Program-made: the position numbers and the translations under genes | DNA from: Comamonas sp. BIGb0152 | GTDB taxonomy: Bacteria > Pseudomonadota > Gammaproteobacteria > Burkholderiales > Burkholderiaceae_C | Assembly (NCBI RefSeq): GCF_024809975.1 | Contig: NZ_JANUDY010000003.1 | Span: forward strand, 248,001-312,000 | DNA length: 64,000 nucleotides | Direction: 5' to 3' | Notes under the pieces: generated by a model | Database searches by the model: none | The model's input: the letters and a program-made list of their open reading frames with translations, nothing else | What the model was told of the DNA's origin: nothing | Shown here: positions 54,094 to 63,925 of the stretch, piece by piece | Position numbering within the stretch: the first letter of the stretch is position 1 | Layout of the letters: each line of letters begins with the position of its first letter

Positions 54094-55197
54094 ATGACCC
54101 ACTCCCCCACCCCGCCCTCCGCCACGCCTTCGCCTCCCCCCCAGGTCTGGGATATTTTTTGCCAGGTGATCGACAATTTTGGCGATATCGGCGTGTGCTG
54201 GCGCCTGGCTGCGGACTTGGCCCAGCGCGGCTGCCAGGTGCGCCTGTGGGTGGACGATGGCCAAGCGCTGACTTGGATGGCGCCGCAAGGAGCGCTCGGC
54301 GTAACGCTGCACGCCTGGCCCACCCAAGCGCCTGCCGGTGGCGTGGGCGATGTGGTCATCGAAGCCTTTGGCTGCGAGATTCCGGCCGCTTTTCAGCAAG
54401 CGCTGGCCGAACGCGCGCACCACCAGCGCCCCAGCGTCTGGATCAATCTGGAATACCTGTCGGCCGAAGACTATGTGGCGCGCTGCCACCGCCTGCCATC
54501 GCGGCTGATGAGTGGCCCCGCAGCAGGGCTGACGCGCTGGTTTTTCTACCCCGGCTTCAGCAGCGACACGGGCGGCCTGCTGCGCGAGGCCGATCTACCC
54601 CAGCGCCAGGCAAGCTTTAGCCGCAATGCCTGGCGCGCGCGGCATGGCCTGCAAAACAGCGACCAGGTCTTCTCGCTCTTTTGCTACGAGCCACCAGCGT
54701 TTTTGCAAGCCTTTGCCAGCGCCGGCCCGGGTACGCAATGGCTGGTCACCCCTGGCCGCGCCACCGCCTTGGTGCAGCAACTGCTGCCGCAGCCCATGCC
54801 CACCCATGTGCATCTGCTGGGCACCTGCAGCCAGCCGGCATTTGACGAGATGCTCTGGGCCAGCGACCTCAATTTTGTGCGCGGCGAGGATTCGCTGGTG
54901 CGCGCCCTCTGGGCCGGCCAGCCCTTTGTCTGGCACATCTACCCGCAGGACGACAACGCCCACCATGCCAAGCTAGAAGCCTTTTTGGACTGGCTGAATG
55001 CACCCGCCAGCCTGCGCCAAGCCCATGCAGCCTGGAATGGCATTCCCAGGCCTGATGGCAGCGCAGTAGCATGGCCTGCAGTTACAGCGACCGAGTTGCA
55101 GCAATGGGCCCAGTGCGTGCGGGCCGCGCGCAACACTCTGCTTGCCCAGCCCAGCCTTGCCGAACAGCTGATGGCATTTGCGGGCGAAAAAGGTTAG
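54094..55197 (+). CDS. earP: EF-P arginine rhamnosyltransferase EarP
   Basis: This 367-residue GT104-type inverting glycosyltransferase starts its conserved region with WDIFCQVIDNFGDIGVCWRLA, including the catalytic Asp in DNFGD. The C-terminal nucleotide-sugar site is at LNFVRGEDSLVRALWAGQPFVWHIYPQ. It transfers rhamnose from dTDP-rhamnose to Arg32 of EF-P. The efp gene lies 166 bp downstream, as expected, and its product has arginine at 32. ATG 54094 is preferred over GTG 54091. Confidence 0.93.
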   Translation: MTHSPTPPSATPSPPPQVWDIFCQVIDNFGDIGVCWRLAADLAQRGCQVRLWVDDGQALTWMAPQGALGVTLHAWPTQAPAGGVGDVVIEAFGCEIPAAFQQALAERAHHQRPSVWINLEYLSAEDYVARCHRLPSRLMSGPAAGLTRWFFYPGFSSDTGGLLREADLPQRQASFSRNAWRARHGLQNSDQVFSLFCYEPPAFLQAFASAGPGTQWLVTPGRATALVQQLLPQPMPTHVHLLGTCSQPAFDEMLWASDLNFVRGEDSLVRALWAGQPFVWHIYPQDDNAHHAKLEAFLDWLNAPASLRQAHAAWNGIPRPDGSAVAWPAVTATELQQWAQCVRAARNTLLAQPSLAEQLMAFAGEKG

Positions 55198-55363
55198 AAT
55201 AGTAGTCTTTGCGCTTATCCGCGCACCTTGCGCCGCCAGGCAGCAGTTGACGGATGCGCACAACGCCGCGGAACATGCTACGGCGCAGCACAGCCAGTCA
55301 AACAACGACACTTGCGCGCCGCCCGTAGTAGTTTGAGCGGCCCCAACACAGGCACTTACTGCT

Positions 55364-55918
55364 ATGAAAATCGCTCAAGAAATCCGCGCTGGCAACGTGA
55401 TCATGTTCGGCAAAGACCCGATGATCGTTCTGAAGACCGAATACGCACGTGGCGGCCGTGGCGCTGCTACCGTCCGCATGAAGCTCAAGAGCCTGATCGG
55501 CAACTTCGGCACGGAAAACGTGTTCAAGGCCGACGACAAGATCGACAACGTGATCCTGGAAAAGAAGGACTGCACGTACTCCTACTTCGCAGACCCCATG
55601 TACGTGTGGATGGACCCCGAATTCAACCAGTACGAAGTGGAAGCCGAAAACATGGCTGACGCACTGAACTACCTCGAAGACGGCATGACCGCTGAAGTGG
55701 TGTTCTATGACGGCAAGGCCATCTCGGTCGAACTGCCCACCACCATCGTGCGCGAAATCACCTGGACCGAGCCAGCCGTCAAGGGTGACACCTCCGGCAA
55801 GGTGCTCAAGCCCGCCAAGATCGCTACCGGTTTTGAAATCTCTGTGCCCCTGTTTGTGAGCCAGGAAGACAAGATCGAAATCGACACCCGCACTGCTGAA
55901 TACCGCAAGCGCGTGTAA
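55364..55918 (+). CDS. efp: Elongation factor P (Arg32 type)
   Basis: This 184-residue three-domain protein has arginine at position 32 in RGGRGAATV, the site rhamnosylated by EarP, where E. coli has lysine. It relieves ribosome stalling at polyproline stretches. The 166-bp gap after earP probably carries its own promoter, and a clear terminator follows. Confidence 0.97.
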   Translation: MKIAQEIRAGNVIMFGKDPMIVLKTEYARGGRGAATVRMKLKSLIGNFGTENVFKADDKIDNVILEKKDCTYSYFADPMYVWMDPEFNQYEVEAENMADALNYLEDGMTAEVVFYDGKAISVELPTTIVREITWTEPAVKGDTSGKVLKPAKIATGFEISVPLFVSQEDKIEIDTRTAEYRKRV

Positions 55919-55945
55919 TGCCAGGGCAACCCGCCCAACGCAAGC

Positions 55946-55977
55946 AAACCTCCATGCCCCGCGCTGGAGGTTTTTTT
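55946..55977 (+). terminator. Terminator of efp
   Basis: AAACCTCCA (55946-55954) and TGGAGGTTT (55965-55973) form the stem, followed by a T run. Confidence 0.85.
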
Positions 55978-56123
55978 GTGGTCAGCGCGCCCAGCCATGA
56001 CAAGGCCGCCAGGCCCTCTCCCGCCCCGCAGCCGCTGAAACATATTTTTACCCATTAAAAATAGCCTTTTATTTTTGCCCCGGTAAAATGCCAGGATCGC
56101 TATAAAACCAGCCATGCCTGACC

Positions 56124-56756
56124 ATGAGTACCGAGACATTGACCAGCCGCTTGACCATTTTTCAGGGACCCCAGCGCCTGCTGCAAGCCGACCGTTTGAC
56201 GGTGCTGCGCTACCTGCAAAACCACGATGAGCTGCACCCCACTGGCAGTCACACCCCGCTGTGGGTGTTTGACGACCTCTCCGGCCTGCGCCTGGACCTG
56301 AACTGGCGCGCGGAATTGCCCGCCGCGCCGCTGCCGCCCCACACGCCGGGCACCGCCCCCGAGGAAACGGCTGCAGCGCTGCCCGAATCGCCCTCGCGCA
56401 GCCGCAGCACCCGCGCGGTAGGACGCCCCAAATTGGGGGTGGTGTCGCGCGAAGTCACCTTGCTGCCGCGCCATTGGGATTGGCTCAACCGCCAGCCCGG
56501 CGGGGCCTCCGCTGCGCTGCGCCGGCTCATCGATGATGCCCGCAATGCGCATGCCCAGCAAGACTCGCAACGTGCCGCCACCGAGGCCACCTACCAGTTC
56601 ATGCAGGCCATGGCCGGCGATCTGCCTGGTTTCGACGAAGCCTGCCGCGCCTTGTTTGCCCACAAGCAATCGGCCTTCTTGCTGCAAACCCAGGCCTGGC
56701 CTGACGATGTGCAAGCCTATCTGCACCAGCTCAGCCGCCCGATCTGGGCCGCTTGA
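56124..56756 (+). CDS. DUF2239 family protein
   Basis: This 210-residue protein resembles DUF2239. It has FVFD/VFDDLSGLRLDLNW near residues 48-60, then GRPKLGVVSREVTLLPRHWDWLNRQPGGASAALRRLIDDAR at 99-140, which carries the domain's most conserved block. A Pro/Ala/Ser-rich linker separates the halves. The function is unknown. No signal peptide is visible. It precedes the MATE gene by 44 bp. Confidence 0.82.
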   Translation: MSTETLTSRLTIFQGPQRLLQADRLTVLRYLQNHDELHPTGSHTPLWVFDDLSGLRLDLNWRAELPAAPLPPHTPGTAPEETAAALPESPSRSRSTRAVGRPKLGVVSREVTLLPRHWDWLNRQPGGASAALRRLIDDARNAHAQQDSQRAATEATYQFMQAMAGDLPGFDEACRALFAHKQSAFLLQTQAWPDDVQAYLHQLSRPIWAA

Positions 56757-56800
56757 TCCCACCCGACTGCCGGCCCAGCGCACCACCACCTCCTCTTGCC

Positions 56801-58189
56801 ATGTCATCGCCACCTCTCTCCACCCAGGCCGCACACCCGGCCAGCGCGGCTCGCCCTTTGTGGCAGGTCTTCATGGTGTTTCTGGGCCCCATGCTGCTGT
56901 CCAATATCCTGCAGTCGCTCTCAGGCACGCTCAACAGCATGTTTCTGGGCCAGATGATGGGGGTCAAGGCCCTGGCCGCCGTGGCCGCCTTCTTTCCGGT
57001 GATGTTTGTCTTCATCGCCTTTGTCATTGGCCTGGGTGCGGGCGCCTCGGTGCTCATCGGCCAGGCCTGGGGCGCGGGCCAGCCCGACAAGGTGCGGGCC
57101 ATCGCCGGCACCACCTTGCTGGCTGGCCTGGTCATGGGCACAGCGGTGGCATTGTTTGGCGGGCTGTTTACCCAGCCCATCATGCGCATGCTGGGCACAC
57201 CGGCCGACATTCTGGAGCAAGCCACGGTGTACTCGCGCATCGTGCTGCTGGGCATGCCGGGGCTGTTTATCTTCTTGCTCGCCACCTCGCTGCTGCGCGG
57301 GGTGGGTGACACCCTCACGCCCATGTGGTCGCTGATTGTGTCCACCGGCATCGGCCTGGTCAGCACCCCGGCGCTGATTGCTGGCTGGGGCGGCCTGCCG
57401 CGCCTGGGCGTGGCCAGCGCCGGGGTGTCGATGATCCTTGGTTTTAGCATCGCCCTCACCTGGCTGGGCCTGCAGCTGCGCCGCAAGCGCAGCGTGCTGG
57501 CACCCAACCGCGCCTTGCTGCGCGCCATGCGACCGGACTGGGCCCTGCTGCGCGCCGTGCTGCGCGTGGGCATCCCCACGGGCGTGCTGATGATTGCCAC
57601 CTCGCTGGCCGGCTTGGTAGTGCTGTCGCTGATCAACGGCTTTGGCTCGGACGCCACGGCGGCCTACGGTGCCGTCAACCAGATCAATGCCTTTGCACAG
57701 TTTCCGCTGATCTCGGTGGCCATCACCGCCTCCATCCTGGCCGCCCAATCGATTGGTGCCGGCCGCAGCGAGCGCCTGCCCGCCATTGCCCGCACCGCCT
57801 TGCAGATCAACATGGTCATCGGTGGCGCCACTGCCTTGCTGGGCAGTATTTTTGCCCAGCCGCTGCTGTCCATCTTTATCACCGAGCCCGAGGTGCTGCA
57901 TGTGGCCGTGGAGCTGCTGCGCATTGTGCTGTGGAGCGGCCTGCTGTTTGGCGCCTTTGCCTCGCTCGCCGCGCTGATGCGGGCCAGCGGCGATGTGCTG
58001 GTCCCCACCTTGATCACCATTGGCGTGATTGCCATCTTGGAGCTGCCGCTGGCCTGGCTGTTCAGCCGCCACTTCGGCCTGGTGGGCATCTGGATGGCCT
58101 TCCCCGTCTCCTACGGCCTGACCTTGGCGCTGCAGACCTGGTACTACCAGGCCATCTGGAAGAAGCGCCCCATCCGCAAAATGGTCTGA
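56801..58189 (+). CDS. MATE family multidrug efflux protein
   Basis: This 462-residue membrane protein has twelve predicted helices in two homologous halves. Motifs such as FLGPMLLSNILQSLSG and GLGAGASVLIGQAWGAG mark the N-half, and the repeat occurs near residues 270-330. MATE proteins export cationic drugs or metabolites in exchange for H+ or Na+. The substrate is unknown. The start at 56801 is taken after the DUF2239 gene. Confidence 0.9.
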   Translation: MSSPPLSTQAAHPASAARPLWQVFMVFLGPMLLSNILQSLSGTLNSMFLGQMMGVKALAAVAAFFPVMFVFIAFVIGLGAGASVLIGQAWGAGQPDKVRAIAGTTLLAGLVMGTAVALFGGLFTQPIMRMLGTPADILEQATVYSRIVLLGMPGLFIFLLATSLLRGVGDTLTPMWSLIVSTGIGLVSTPALIAGWGGLPRLGVASAGVSMILGFSIALTWLGLQLRRKRSVLAPNRALLRAMRPDWALLRAVLRVGIPTGVLMIATSLAGLVVLSLINGFGSDATAAYGAVNQINAFAQFPLISVAITASILAAQSIGAGRSERLPAIARTALQINMVIGGATALLGSIFAQPLLSIFITEPEVLHVAVELLRIVLWSGLLFGAFASLAALMRASGDVLVPTLITIGVIAILELPLAWLFSRHFGLVGIWMAFPVSYGLTLALQTWYYQAIWKKRPIRKMV

Positions 58190-58297
58190 ATAAACAGCGA
58201 AGGAATCCCTTAAAGACGCCGCGACAAGGTGACAAGCCCGCCAAAAGCTGAAATCATGGCCTGCGCTTCGCTTGCATGTCCATCCACATCGCCATTT

Positions 58298-59110
58298 ATG
58301 CCCAATCCCCAGAACTACCGCGTGCCCATCAAAGGCGCTGTCCATCTGGCCGACTACGACCCGGCCGCCACCCCCTTTACGCACGGCAGCATCAAGGCCC
58401 AGGAAAAAGACCTGAAGATGCTCAACAAACAGCTGGCCCAGCTGCTGCGCCCGCTGCAAGGCGAGAACAAGCGCTCGGTACTGCTGGTGCTGCAGGGCAC
58501 GGACACCAGCGGCAAGGACGGCACCGTGCGCGGCGTTTTCAAAAGCACCAGTCCCCAGGGCGTGCGCATGGCCACGTTCAAAAGCCCCAGCAAGGAAGAG
58601 CTTTCGCACGACTACCTCTGGCGTTGCCATGCAGTCGTGCCAGCCAAGGGCGAGGTCGGCGTCTGGAACCGCAGCCACTACGAGGATGTGCTGGTGCCGC
58701 TGGTCAATGGCTGGATCACCCGCCAGGTGGCCAAGCAGCGCTATGCGCAGATCAATGATTTCGAGCGCCTGCTGACCGAGAACGGCACCACCGTCCTCAA
58801 GTGCATGCTGCACATCAGCAAGGACGAGCAGCGCACGCGCCTGCAAGAGCGCATCGATGTACCGGAAAAACGCTGGAAGTTCAGCATGGACGACCTGGCC
58901 GTGCGCCAGCAGTGGGATGCCTACCAGCAGGCCTACGAAGACCTGCTGGAAGCCACCTCCACCACGCATGCGCCCTGGTATGTGGTGCCATCGGACAACA
59001 AACTGCACCGCAACCTGATGGTCAACACCTTGCTCAACCACTGCCTGCTGGACATGCAGCCGCAGTACCCGGTGGATTTCCCCGAGCTGGTCGGCCTGCA
59101 GGTCGAGTAG
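58298..59110 (+). CDS. Polyphosphate kinase 2 family protein
   Basis: This 270-residue protein has the PPK2 Walker A-like GTDTSGKDG (about 64-72), the lid/Walker B region VWNRSHYEDVLV and the family length of class I or III. It moves phosphate between polyphosphate and nucleoside mono- or diphosphates; the subclass cannot be fixed by eye. Polyphosphate metabolism fits with the nearby PhaR, since both storage polymers are common in this family. The start at 58298 gives MPNPQNYRVPIKG, the usual N-terminus. Confidence 0.9.
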   Translation: MPNPQNYRVPIKGAVHLADYDPAATPFTHGSIKAQEKDLKMLNKQLAQLLRPLQGENKRSVLLVLQGTDTSGKDGTVRGVFKSTSPQGVRMATFKSPSKEELSHDYLWRCHAVVPAKGEVGVWNRSHYEDVLVPLVNGWITRQVAKQRYAQINDFERLLTENGTTVLKCMLHISKDEQRTRLQERIDVPEKRWKFSMDDLAVRQQWDAYQQAYEDLLEATSTTHAPWYVVPSDNKLHRNLMVNTLLNHCLLDMQPQYPVDFPELVGLQVE

Positions 59111-59140
59111 GCGCGCACAGCAAAAGCGCGCAGACCACAG

Positions 59141-59177
59141 AAAAGGGGCCTGCTGATCCAGCAAGGCCCCTTTGTTT
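59141..59177. terminator. Bidirectional terminator between the PPK2 gene and rimO
   Basis: AAAGGGGCC and GGCCCCTTT flank an inner TGCTG/CAGCA stem, with A and T runs on the two sides. Confidence 0.8.
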
Positions 59178-59194
59178 TGGATAAGGTTGAGCGT

Positions 59195-60607
59195 TTAAAC
59201 GGGCACGCCCACCAGGTCATGGCCCTGGCTGCGCACAATGCGCACCTTGATCAGCTCGCCAACCTTGTAGGTCTTGCTGAGCTTCTCGGGCGGCAGCAGG
59301 TGCACAACGCCATCAATCTCGGGCGCATCGGCATAGGTGCGGGCAATGCCGCCCTTCTTGCCCAGGCCGATCGCCTTGTCCACCAGCACCTGCATGGTCT
59401 GGCCCACACGGCGCTCCAGGCGCTTGGCGGAGACCTCTTCGGCCACCTCCATAAAGCGGGCACGGCGCGCTTCGCGCACATCCGCGGGCAGCATGCCGGG
59501 CAGTTCGTTGGCGGTGGCGCCTTCGACCGGGCTATAGGCAAAGCAGCCGGCGCGGTCAATCTCCGCCTCGCGGATAAAGTCCAGCAGGTGGGCAAATTCT
59601 TCTTCGGTCTCGCCAGGGAAGCCCGCAATAAAGGTCGAGCGGATCACCAGCTCAGGGCAGATCGCGCGCCATTCGCGGATGCGCTCCAGATTGCGCTCAC
59701 CGCTGGCCGGGCGCTTCATGCGCTTGAGCACATCGGGGTGGCTGTGCTGCAGGGGCACATCCAGGTACGGCAACACCAGGCCCTGGGCCATCAGCGGCAA
59801 AATGGCGTCAACGGTTGGGTAAGGGTAGACATAGTGCAAACGCACCCAGGCGCCATAAGGCTTGGCCAGCTCGCCCAGAGCCTCGACCAGCTCCAGCATG
59901 CGGGTCTTCACCGGCTTGCCGTCCCAAAAGCCCGTGCGGTATTTCACATCCACGCCATAGGCGGAGGTGTCCTGGCTGATCACCAGCAGCTCTTTGACGC
60001 CACCAGCAAACAGCGCCTTGGCTTCCTTGAGCACATCGCCAATCGGGCGGCTGACCAGGTCACCGCGCATCGAGGGGATGATGCAGAAGGTGCAGCGGTG
60101 GTTGCAGCCTTCCGAAATCTTCAGGTAGGCATAGTGCTTGGGGGTGAGCTTGATGCCCGCCTCGCCAAAGCTGCCGGGCACCAGGTCGATAAACGGGTCA
60201 TGCGGCTTGGGCAGGTTGGTGTGGACCGCGTCCATCACCTCTTGCGTGGCGTGGGGGCCCGTCACCGCCAGCACACTGGGGTGCATCTGCTTGACCATAT
60301 TGCCGCCGTCGGCACCCGTCTTGGCACCCAGACAACCGGTCACGATCACCTTGCCGTTCTCGGCCAGCGCCTCACCAATCGTGTCCAGGCTTTCGCGCAC
60401 GGCATCGTCAATAAAGCCGCAGGTGTTGACGATCACCAGGTCAGCGCCTTCAAAGGTCTTGGAGGTCTGGTAGCCCTCGGCGCTCAGCTGCGTCAGGATC
60501 AGCTCGCTATCGGTCAAAGCCTTCGGGCAGCCCAAACTGACAAAGCCCACCTTGGGGACTTTGTTGGCAGGGGACGTGGCAATGGCGGCGTGGGTATCGG
60601 TATTCAT
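59195..60607 (-). CDS. rimO: Ribosomal protein S12 methylthiotransferase
   Basis: This 470-residue protein has an N-terminal MTTase domain ([16 protein letters not shown]), a radical SAM core with [11 protein letters not shown] (about 158-168) and a C-terminal TRAM domain. It adds a methylthio group to Asp88 of ribosomal protein S12, using two [4Fe-4S] clusters. Length is normal and the gene is complete. Confidence 0.96.
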   Translation of the reverse strand: MNTDTHAAIATSPANKVPKVGFVSLGCPKALTDSELILTQLSAEGYQTSKTFEGADLVIVNTCGFIDDAVRESLDTIGEALAENGKVIVTGCLGAKTGADGGNMVKQMHPSVLAVTGPHATQEVMDAVHTNLPKPHDPFIDLVPGSFGEAGIKLTPKHYAYLKISEGCNHRCTFCIIPSMRGDLVSRPIGDVLKEAKALFAGGVKELLVISQDTSAYGVDVKYRTGFWDGKPVKTRMLELVEALGELAKPYGAWVRLHYVYPYPTVDAILPLMAQGLVLPYLDVPLQHSHPDVLKRMKRPASGERNLERIREWRAICPELVIRSTFIAGFPGETEEEFAHLLDFIREAEIDRAGCFAYSPVEGATANELPGMLPADVREARRARFMEVAEEVSAKRLERRVGQTMQVLVDKAIGLGKKGGIARTYADAPEIDGVVHLLPPEKLSKTYKVGELIKVRIVRSQGHDLVGVPV

Positions 60608-60819
60608 TTTTTTGCAGGAGAGCCTGGCAACTAATCTGGGCGGTATTTTAAAGCAGGCGCTCCCGACGCCTCGCCCCCTGGGATATAGACCTGTGCCAAC
60701 TCTCCAGCACCGCGCTGCAAGCCAAGCGCAGCGCGGGCCCGCTATTCCGTGCCAGGCCAGGTATCAGACGACAAAAAGGCGCCGGCTTTTGCAAGCCTGG
60801 CGCCTTGGCACCGTGCAAG

Positions 60820-61356
60820 TCAGGGCCGCTTGATCCCAAAGGCCGTCAGCATCTGCTCGGTCTGCTTTTGCATCTGCTCTTGCATTTGCTGGAAGAACTG
60901 CTGCGACTGGGCCTGGTAGTTGCCACCGGAGATATCGGGCATGCCGGGAACGCCGCCCAGGAAGTTGCGCCACATTTCGGGCGTGGCGCCCTTCATCTGG
61001 TCGGCAAAGCGGCCCTGCATCTCCGTAAACATCTGCACATTGCGCTCCAGGTAGGAGCCCATAAAGCCCTGCATGGCATGGCCGTAGAAGCGGATGATGT
61101 TGACCAGCATGGCCTCGGTGAACATCGGCGCGCCGCCTGCCTCCTCGTCCAGGATGATTTGCAGCAGGATGCTGCGCGTCAGATCCTCGCCGGTTTTGGC
61201 ATCCTTGACGACGATGGGCTCGTTTTGCATCACCAAGGCCTTGACCTCGGCCAGGGTGATGTAGGCGGAGGTCTGGGTGTCGTACAGACGGCGGTTGGGG
61301 TATTTCTTGACGACGCGCTCGGAAGCGGTGGTTGTTCCTGGGGTCTTTTCCGGCAC
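60820..61356 (-). CDS. phaR: Polyhydroxyalkanoate synthesis regulator PhaR
   Basis: This 178-residue protein has the PHB/PHA accumulation DNA-binding domain VVKKYPNRRLYDTQTSAYITL (about 15-35), a PHB-accumulation domain to about 110, and a Gln/Met-rich tail (FFQQMQEQMQKQTEQM). PhaR represses phasin and its own gene and is released by PHA granules. The start is GTG at 61356, preceded by AGGAG 7 nt upstream; the longer frame to 61515 overlaps the LysR gene's end. Confidence 0.92.
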   Translation of the reverse strand: MPEKTPGTTTASERVVKKYPNRRLYDTQTSAYITLAEVKALVMQNEPIVVKDAKTGEDLTRSILLQIILDEEAGGAPMFTEAMLVNIIRFYGHAMQGFMGSYLERNVQMFTEMQGRFADQMKGATPEMWRNFLGGVPGMPDISGGNYQAQSQQFFQQMQEQMQKQTEQMLTAFGIKRP

Positions 61357-61465
61357 GCGGATCTCCTGTGTCTCTCGCCAACGGCTGGCGTTATGGGTTT
61401 TTACCGCAAAGGTAATTTTTAGATTGTAGTGATGCCCAGGGCCTGTTGCAGTGCAGCACTTACCC

Positions 61466-62416
61466 TTATGCGGTAACGGCTGAGCCTGCTGCCCGGCCCT
61501 TGAGCCAGTTGCCAAAGGCCTGCAGTGCCGGCTGGGCGGGCATGGGCTCGGTCGCCAGCGGGGTCATCCAGTAGTAGGCGCGGCTGCCTTTCAAAGGCTG
61601 GTCGCAGGCAACCACCAGTTCGCCCCGGGCCAGTTCGTCCTGGATCAGCATCGGCGGGATCAGCGCCACGCCCATGCCTGCAGCGGCAGCCACCGCCAGC
61701 ATGGAGAACAGCTCATAGCGCGGCCCGTCGAGTGCATGGGGCGCCTCCACACCCGCCGCATCAAACCATTTGCGCCAGCCATCAGGGCGGGTGCTTTGCT
61801 GCAGTAGCGGCAGCTGGGCCAGCACCGGGGGCGATACCGTCAGGTAAGCGCGGCCGCGCCCGCGCTGGGTGGCGCCCTCCAGCAGGCGGGGGCTGCAGAC
61901 GGGCACGATCAGCTCGTCCATCAACCAGGTGGCCTGGGTGCCCGGCCACTGGCGTGCCTGCTCGGCCGTGCCGGCATAGATGGCGGCATCCACCAGGCGC
62001 TCGGCAAAGGCAAAGGGCCGGGTTTGCACATCGATATGCACCACCACCCCCGGGTGCTGCTGCAAAAACTGCGGCAGGCGCGGCAGCAACCAGCGGGTAG
62101 CAAAGGTCGGCACCGCCGCAATGCTGATCGCGCCGCCCGCACCCTGGTGGGCCATGATGTCCAGCGTGCCACGCTCAATGCCCTGCAGCCATTGCGCCAC
62201 CTGCTGGCTGTACTGGTGGCCCGCCACGGTCAGCACCATGCCGTGGCGCGAGCGCTTGAACAGCTGCACGCCCAACTGCTCTTCCAACGCAATGATCTGG
62301 CGCGAGACGGCGCTTTGCGTTAGCGCCAGCTCCTGGGCGGCGCGGGTATAGCTCTCGTGGCGGGCGGCGGCCTCAAAGCAGGCCAGGGCTTGGGTGGACG
62401 GAATCATTCGGCGCAT
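61466..62416 (-). CDS. LysR-family regulator, probably of glutaryl-CoA dehydrogenase
   Basis: This 316-residue protein has an N-terminal winged HTH (YTRAAQELALTQSAVSRQI, about 22-40) and a periplasmic-binding-protein-like effector domain. It resembles the GcvA/GcdR branch. It diverges from gcdH with 216 bp between the start codons, and a 9-bp inverted repeat lies just upstream of its ATG. This suggests that it controls gcdH and itself. The inducer is likely glutarate, glutaryl-CoA or a related acid, which is inference. Confidence 0.87.
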   Translation of the reverse strand: MRRMIPSTQALACFEAAARHESYTRAAQELALTQSAVSRQIIALEEQLGVQLFKRSRHGMVLTVAGHQYSQQVAQWLQGIERGTLDIMAHQGAGGAISIAAVPTFATRWLLPRLPQFLQQHPGVVVHIDVQTRPFAFAERLVDAAIYAGTAEQARQWPGTQATWLMDELIVPVCSPRLLEGATQRGRGRAYLTVSPPVLAQLPLLQQSTRPDGWRKWFDAAGVEAPHALDGPRYELFSMLAVAAAAGMGVALIPPMLIQDELARGELVVACDQPLKGSRAYYWMTPLATEPMPAQPALQAFGNWLKGRAAGSAVTA

Positions 62417-62427
62417 ATCTTGTCTCC

Positions 62428-62450
62428 CAGGTGACGCATGCCGTCACCTG
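62428..62450. promoter_or_regulatory. Inverted repeat between the LysR gene and gcdH
   Basis: CAGGTGACG (62428-62436) and CGTCACCTG (62442-62450) are perfect 9-bp arms with a 5-bp spacer, starting 12 bp upstream of the LysR start codon. It is a candidate recognition site. Confidence 0.5.
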
Positions 62451-62632
62451 CAACTTCTAGGGGAAGGCAGGTCGACAAACAGCTTATAAATGCGTAATGA
62501 GCATATCTGGATGATAAACAATCGTTTGCCCCTGTGCCGCCGCCGGCCTACCATGGCGGCTGTTTAGGCAGGGCTTCGCGCATCCGCGTCAGCCTGCCTT
62601 CCAATCAGCGAGCAAAGATCCAAGGAGCAGAC

Positions 62633-63823
62633 ATGGCCCAATTCACCTGGGAAGATCCCTTCCACCTCGACGAGCAACTGAGCGAAGACGAGCGCATGAT
62701 CCGCGACGCGTCGCGCGCCTACTGCCGCGACAAGCTCGCACCCCGCGTGCAAGAGATGTTCCGCAAGGAGTCGGTGGACACCAGCATCTTCCGTGAGATG
62801 GGCGAGCTGGGCCTGCTGGGCCCCACCATCCCCACCGAATACGGCGGCGCCGGCCTGAACTACGTGAGCTACGGCCTGGTGGCGCGCGAGATCGAGTACA
62901 TCGATTCTGGCTACCGCTCGATGGCCTCGGTGCAGTCCTCCTTGGTGATGGTGCCGATCAATGAGTTCGGCACCGAAGCGCAAAAGCAAAAGTACCTGCC
63001 CAAGCTGGCGTCGGGCGAGTTCATTGGCTGCTTTGGCCTGACCGAGCCTGACCACGGCTCTGACCCTGGCAGCATGGCCACCCGCGCTTACAAGGTGGAC
63101 GGCGGCTACAAGCTCAAGGGCAGCAAGATGTGGATCACCAACAGCCCCATCGCCGATGTGTTTGTGGTCTGGGCCAAAGAGGTGTCAGAAGGCGGCGCCG
63201 TCGGCCAGATTCGCGGCTTTGTGCTGGAAAAGGGCATGAAGGGCCTTTCGGCCCCCGCCATCCACGGCAAGGTGGGCCTGCGCGCCTCGATCACCGGCGA
63301 AATCGTCATGGACGATGTGTTTGTGCCGGAAGAAAACGCTTTCCCCGAAGTGCGTGGTTTGAAGGGCCCCTTCACCTGCCTGAACAGCGCCCGCTTTGGC
63401 ATTGCCTGGGGCGCGATGGGTGCGGCCGAGTTCTGCTGGCACACCGCCCGCCAGTACACGATGGACCGCAAGCAGTTTGGCCGCCCACTGGCTGCCAACC
63501 AGCTGATCCAGAAAAAGCTGGCCGATATGCAGACCGAGATCACCTTGGGCCTGCAAGCGGCACTGCGCGTGGGCCGCATGAAGGACGAGCACCAGAACGT
63601 GATCGAGATCACCTCGCTGATCAAGCGCAACAACTGCGGCAAGTCGCTGGACATTGCCCGCCTGGCGCGCGACATGATGGGCGGCAACGGCATCAGCGAC
63701 GAGTTTGGTGTGGCACGCCACCTGGTGAACCTGGAAGTGGTGAACACCTACGAAGGCACGCACGATGTGCATGCGCTGATCCTGGGCCGCGCCCAGACCG
63801 GCATCGCCGCGTTCGCTAACTAA
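62633..63823 (+). CDS. gcdH: Glutaryl-CoA dehydrogenase
   Basis: This 396-residue FAD enzyme has the acyl-CoA dehydrogenase fold. It has [14 protein letters not shown] (about 141-154), WITNSP, and the catalytic Glu in [18 protein letters not shown] at the C-terminal end. It oxidises and decarboxylates glutaryl-CoA to crotonyl-CoA in lysine, tryptophan and aromatic-acid breakdown. AAGGAG precedes the ATG at 62633. Electrons would flow to EtfAB. Confidence 0.96.
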   Translation: MAQFTWEDPFHLDEQLSEDERMIRDASRAYCRDKLAPRVQEMFRKESVDTSIFREMGELGLLGPTIPTEYGGAGLNYVSYGLVAREIEYIDSGYRSMASVQSSLVMVPINEFGTEAQKQKYLPKLASGEFIGCFGLTEPDHGSDPGSMATRAYKVDGGYKLKGSKMWITNSPIADVFVVWAKEVSEGGAVGQIRGFVLEKGMKGLSAPAIHGKVGLRASITGEIVMDDVFVPEENAFPEVRGLKGPFTCLNSARFGIAWGAMGAAEFCWHTARQYTMDRKQFGRPLAANQLIQKKLADMQTEITLGLQAALRVGRMKDEHQNVIEITSLIKRNNCGKSLDIARLARDMMGGNGISDEFGVARHLVNLEVVNTYEGTHDVHALILGRAQTGIAAFAN

Positions 63824-63869
63824 AAGGCAAGCTGCCTCTACGGCCTGCAGCGCCCGCTGCATGCCCCCC

Positions 63870-63920
63870 CACAACCCACTTCACCGCAGACGCTGCGTGG
63901 GTGGGTTGTGGTGTTTTGTG
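63870..63920 (+). terminator. Probable terminator of gcdH
   Basis: CACAACCCAC (63870-63879) pairs with GTGGGTTGTG (63901-63910) across a 21-nt loop, with a short T run after it. Confidence 0.55.
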
Positions 63921-63925
63921 ATCGC

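Noticed and set aside
56921-59164. 747-codon antisense frame across the MATE and PPK2 genes
   Set aside because: It spans two well-supported genes and an intergenic gap, and has low-complexity composition.
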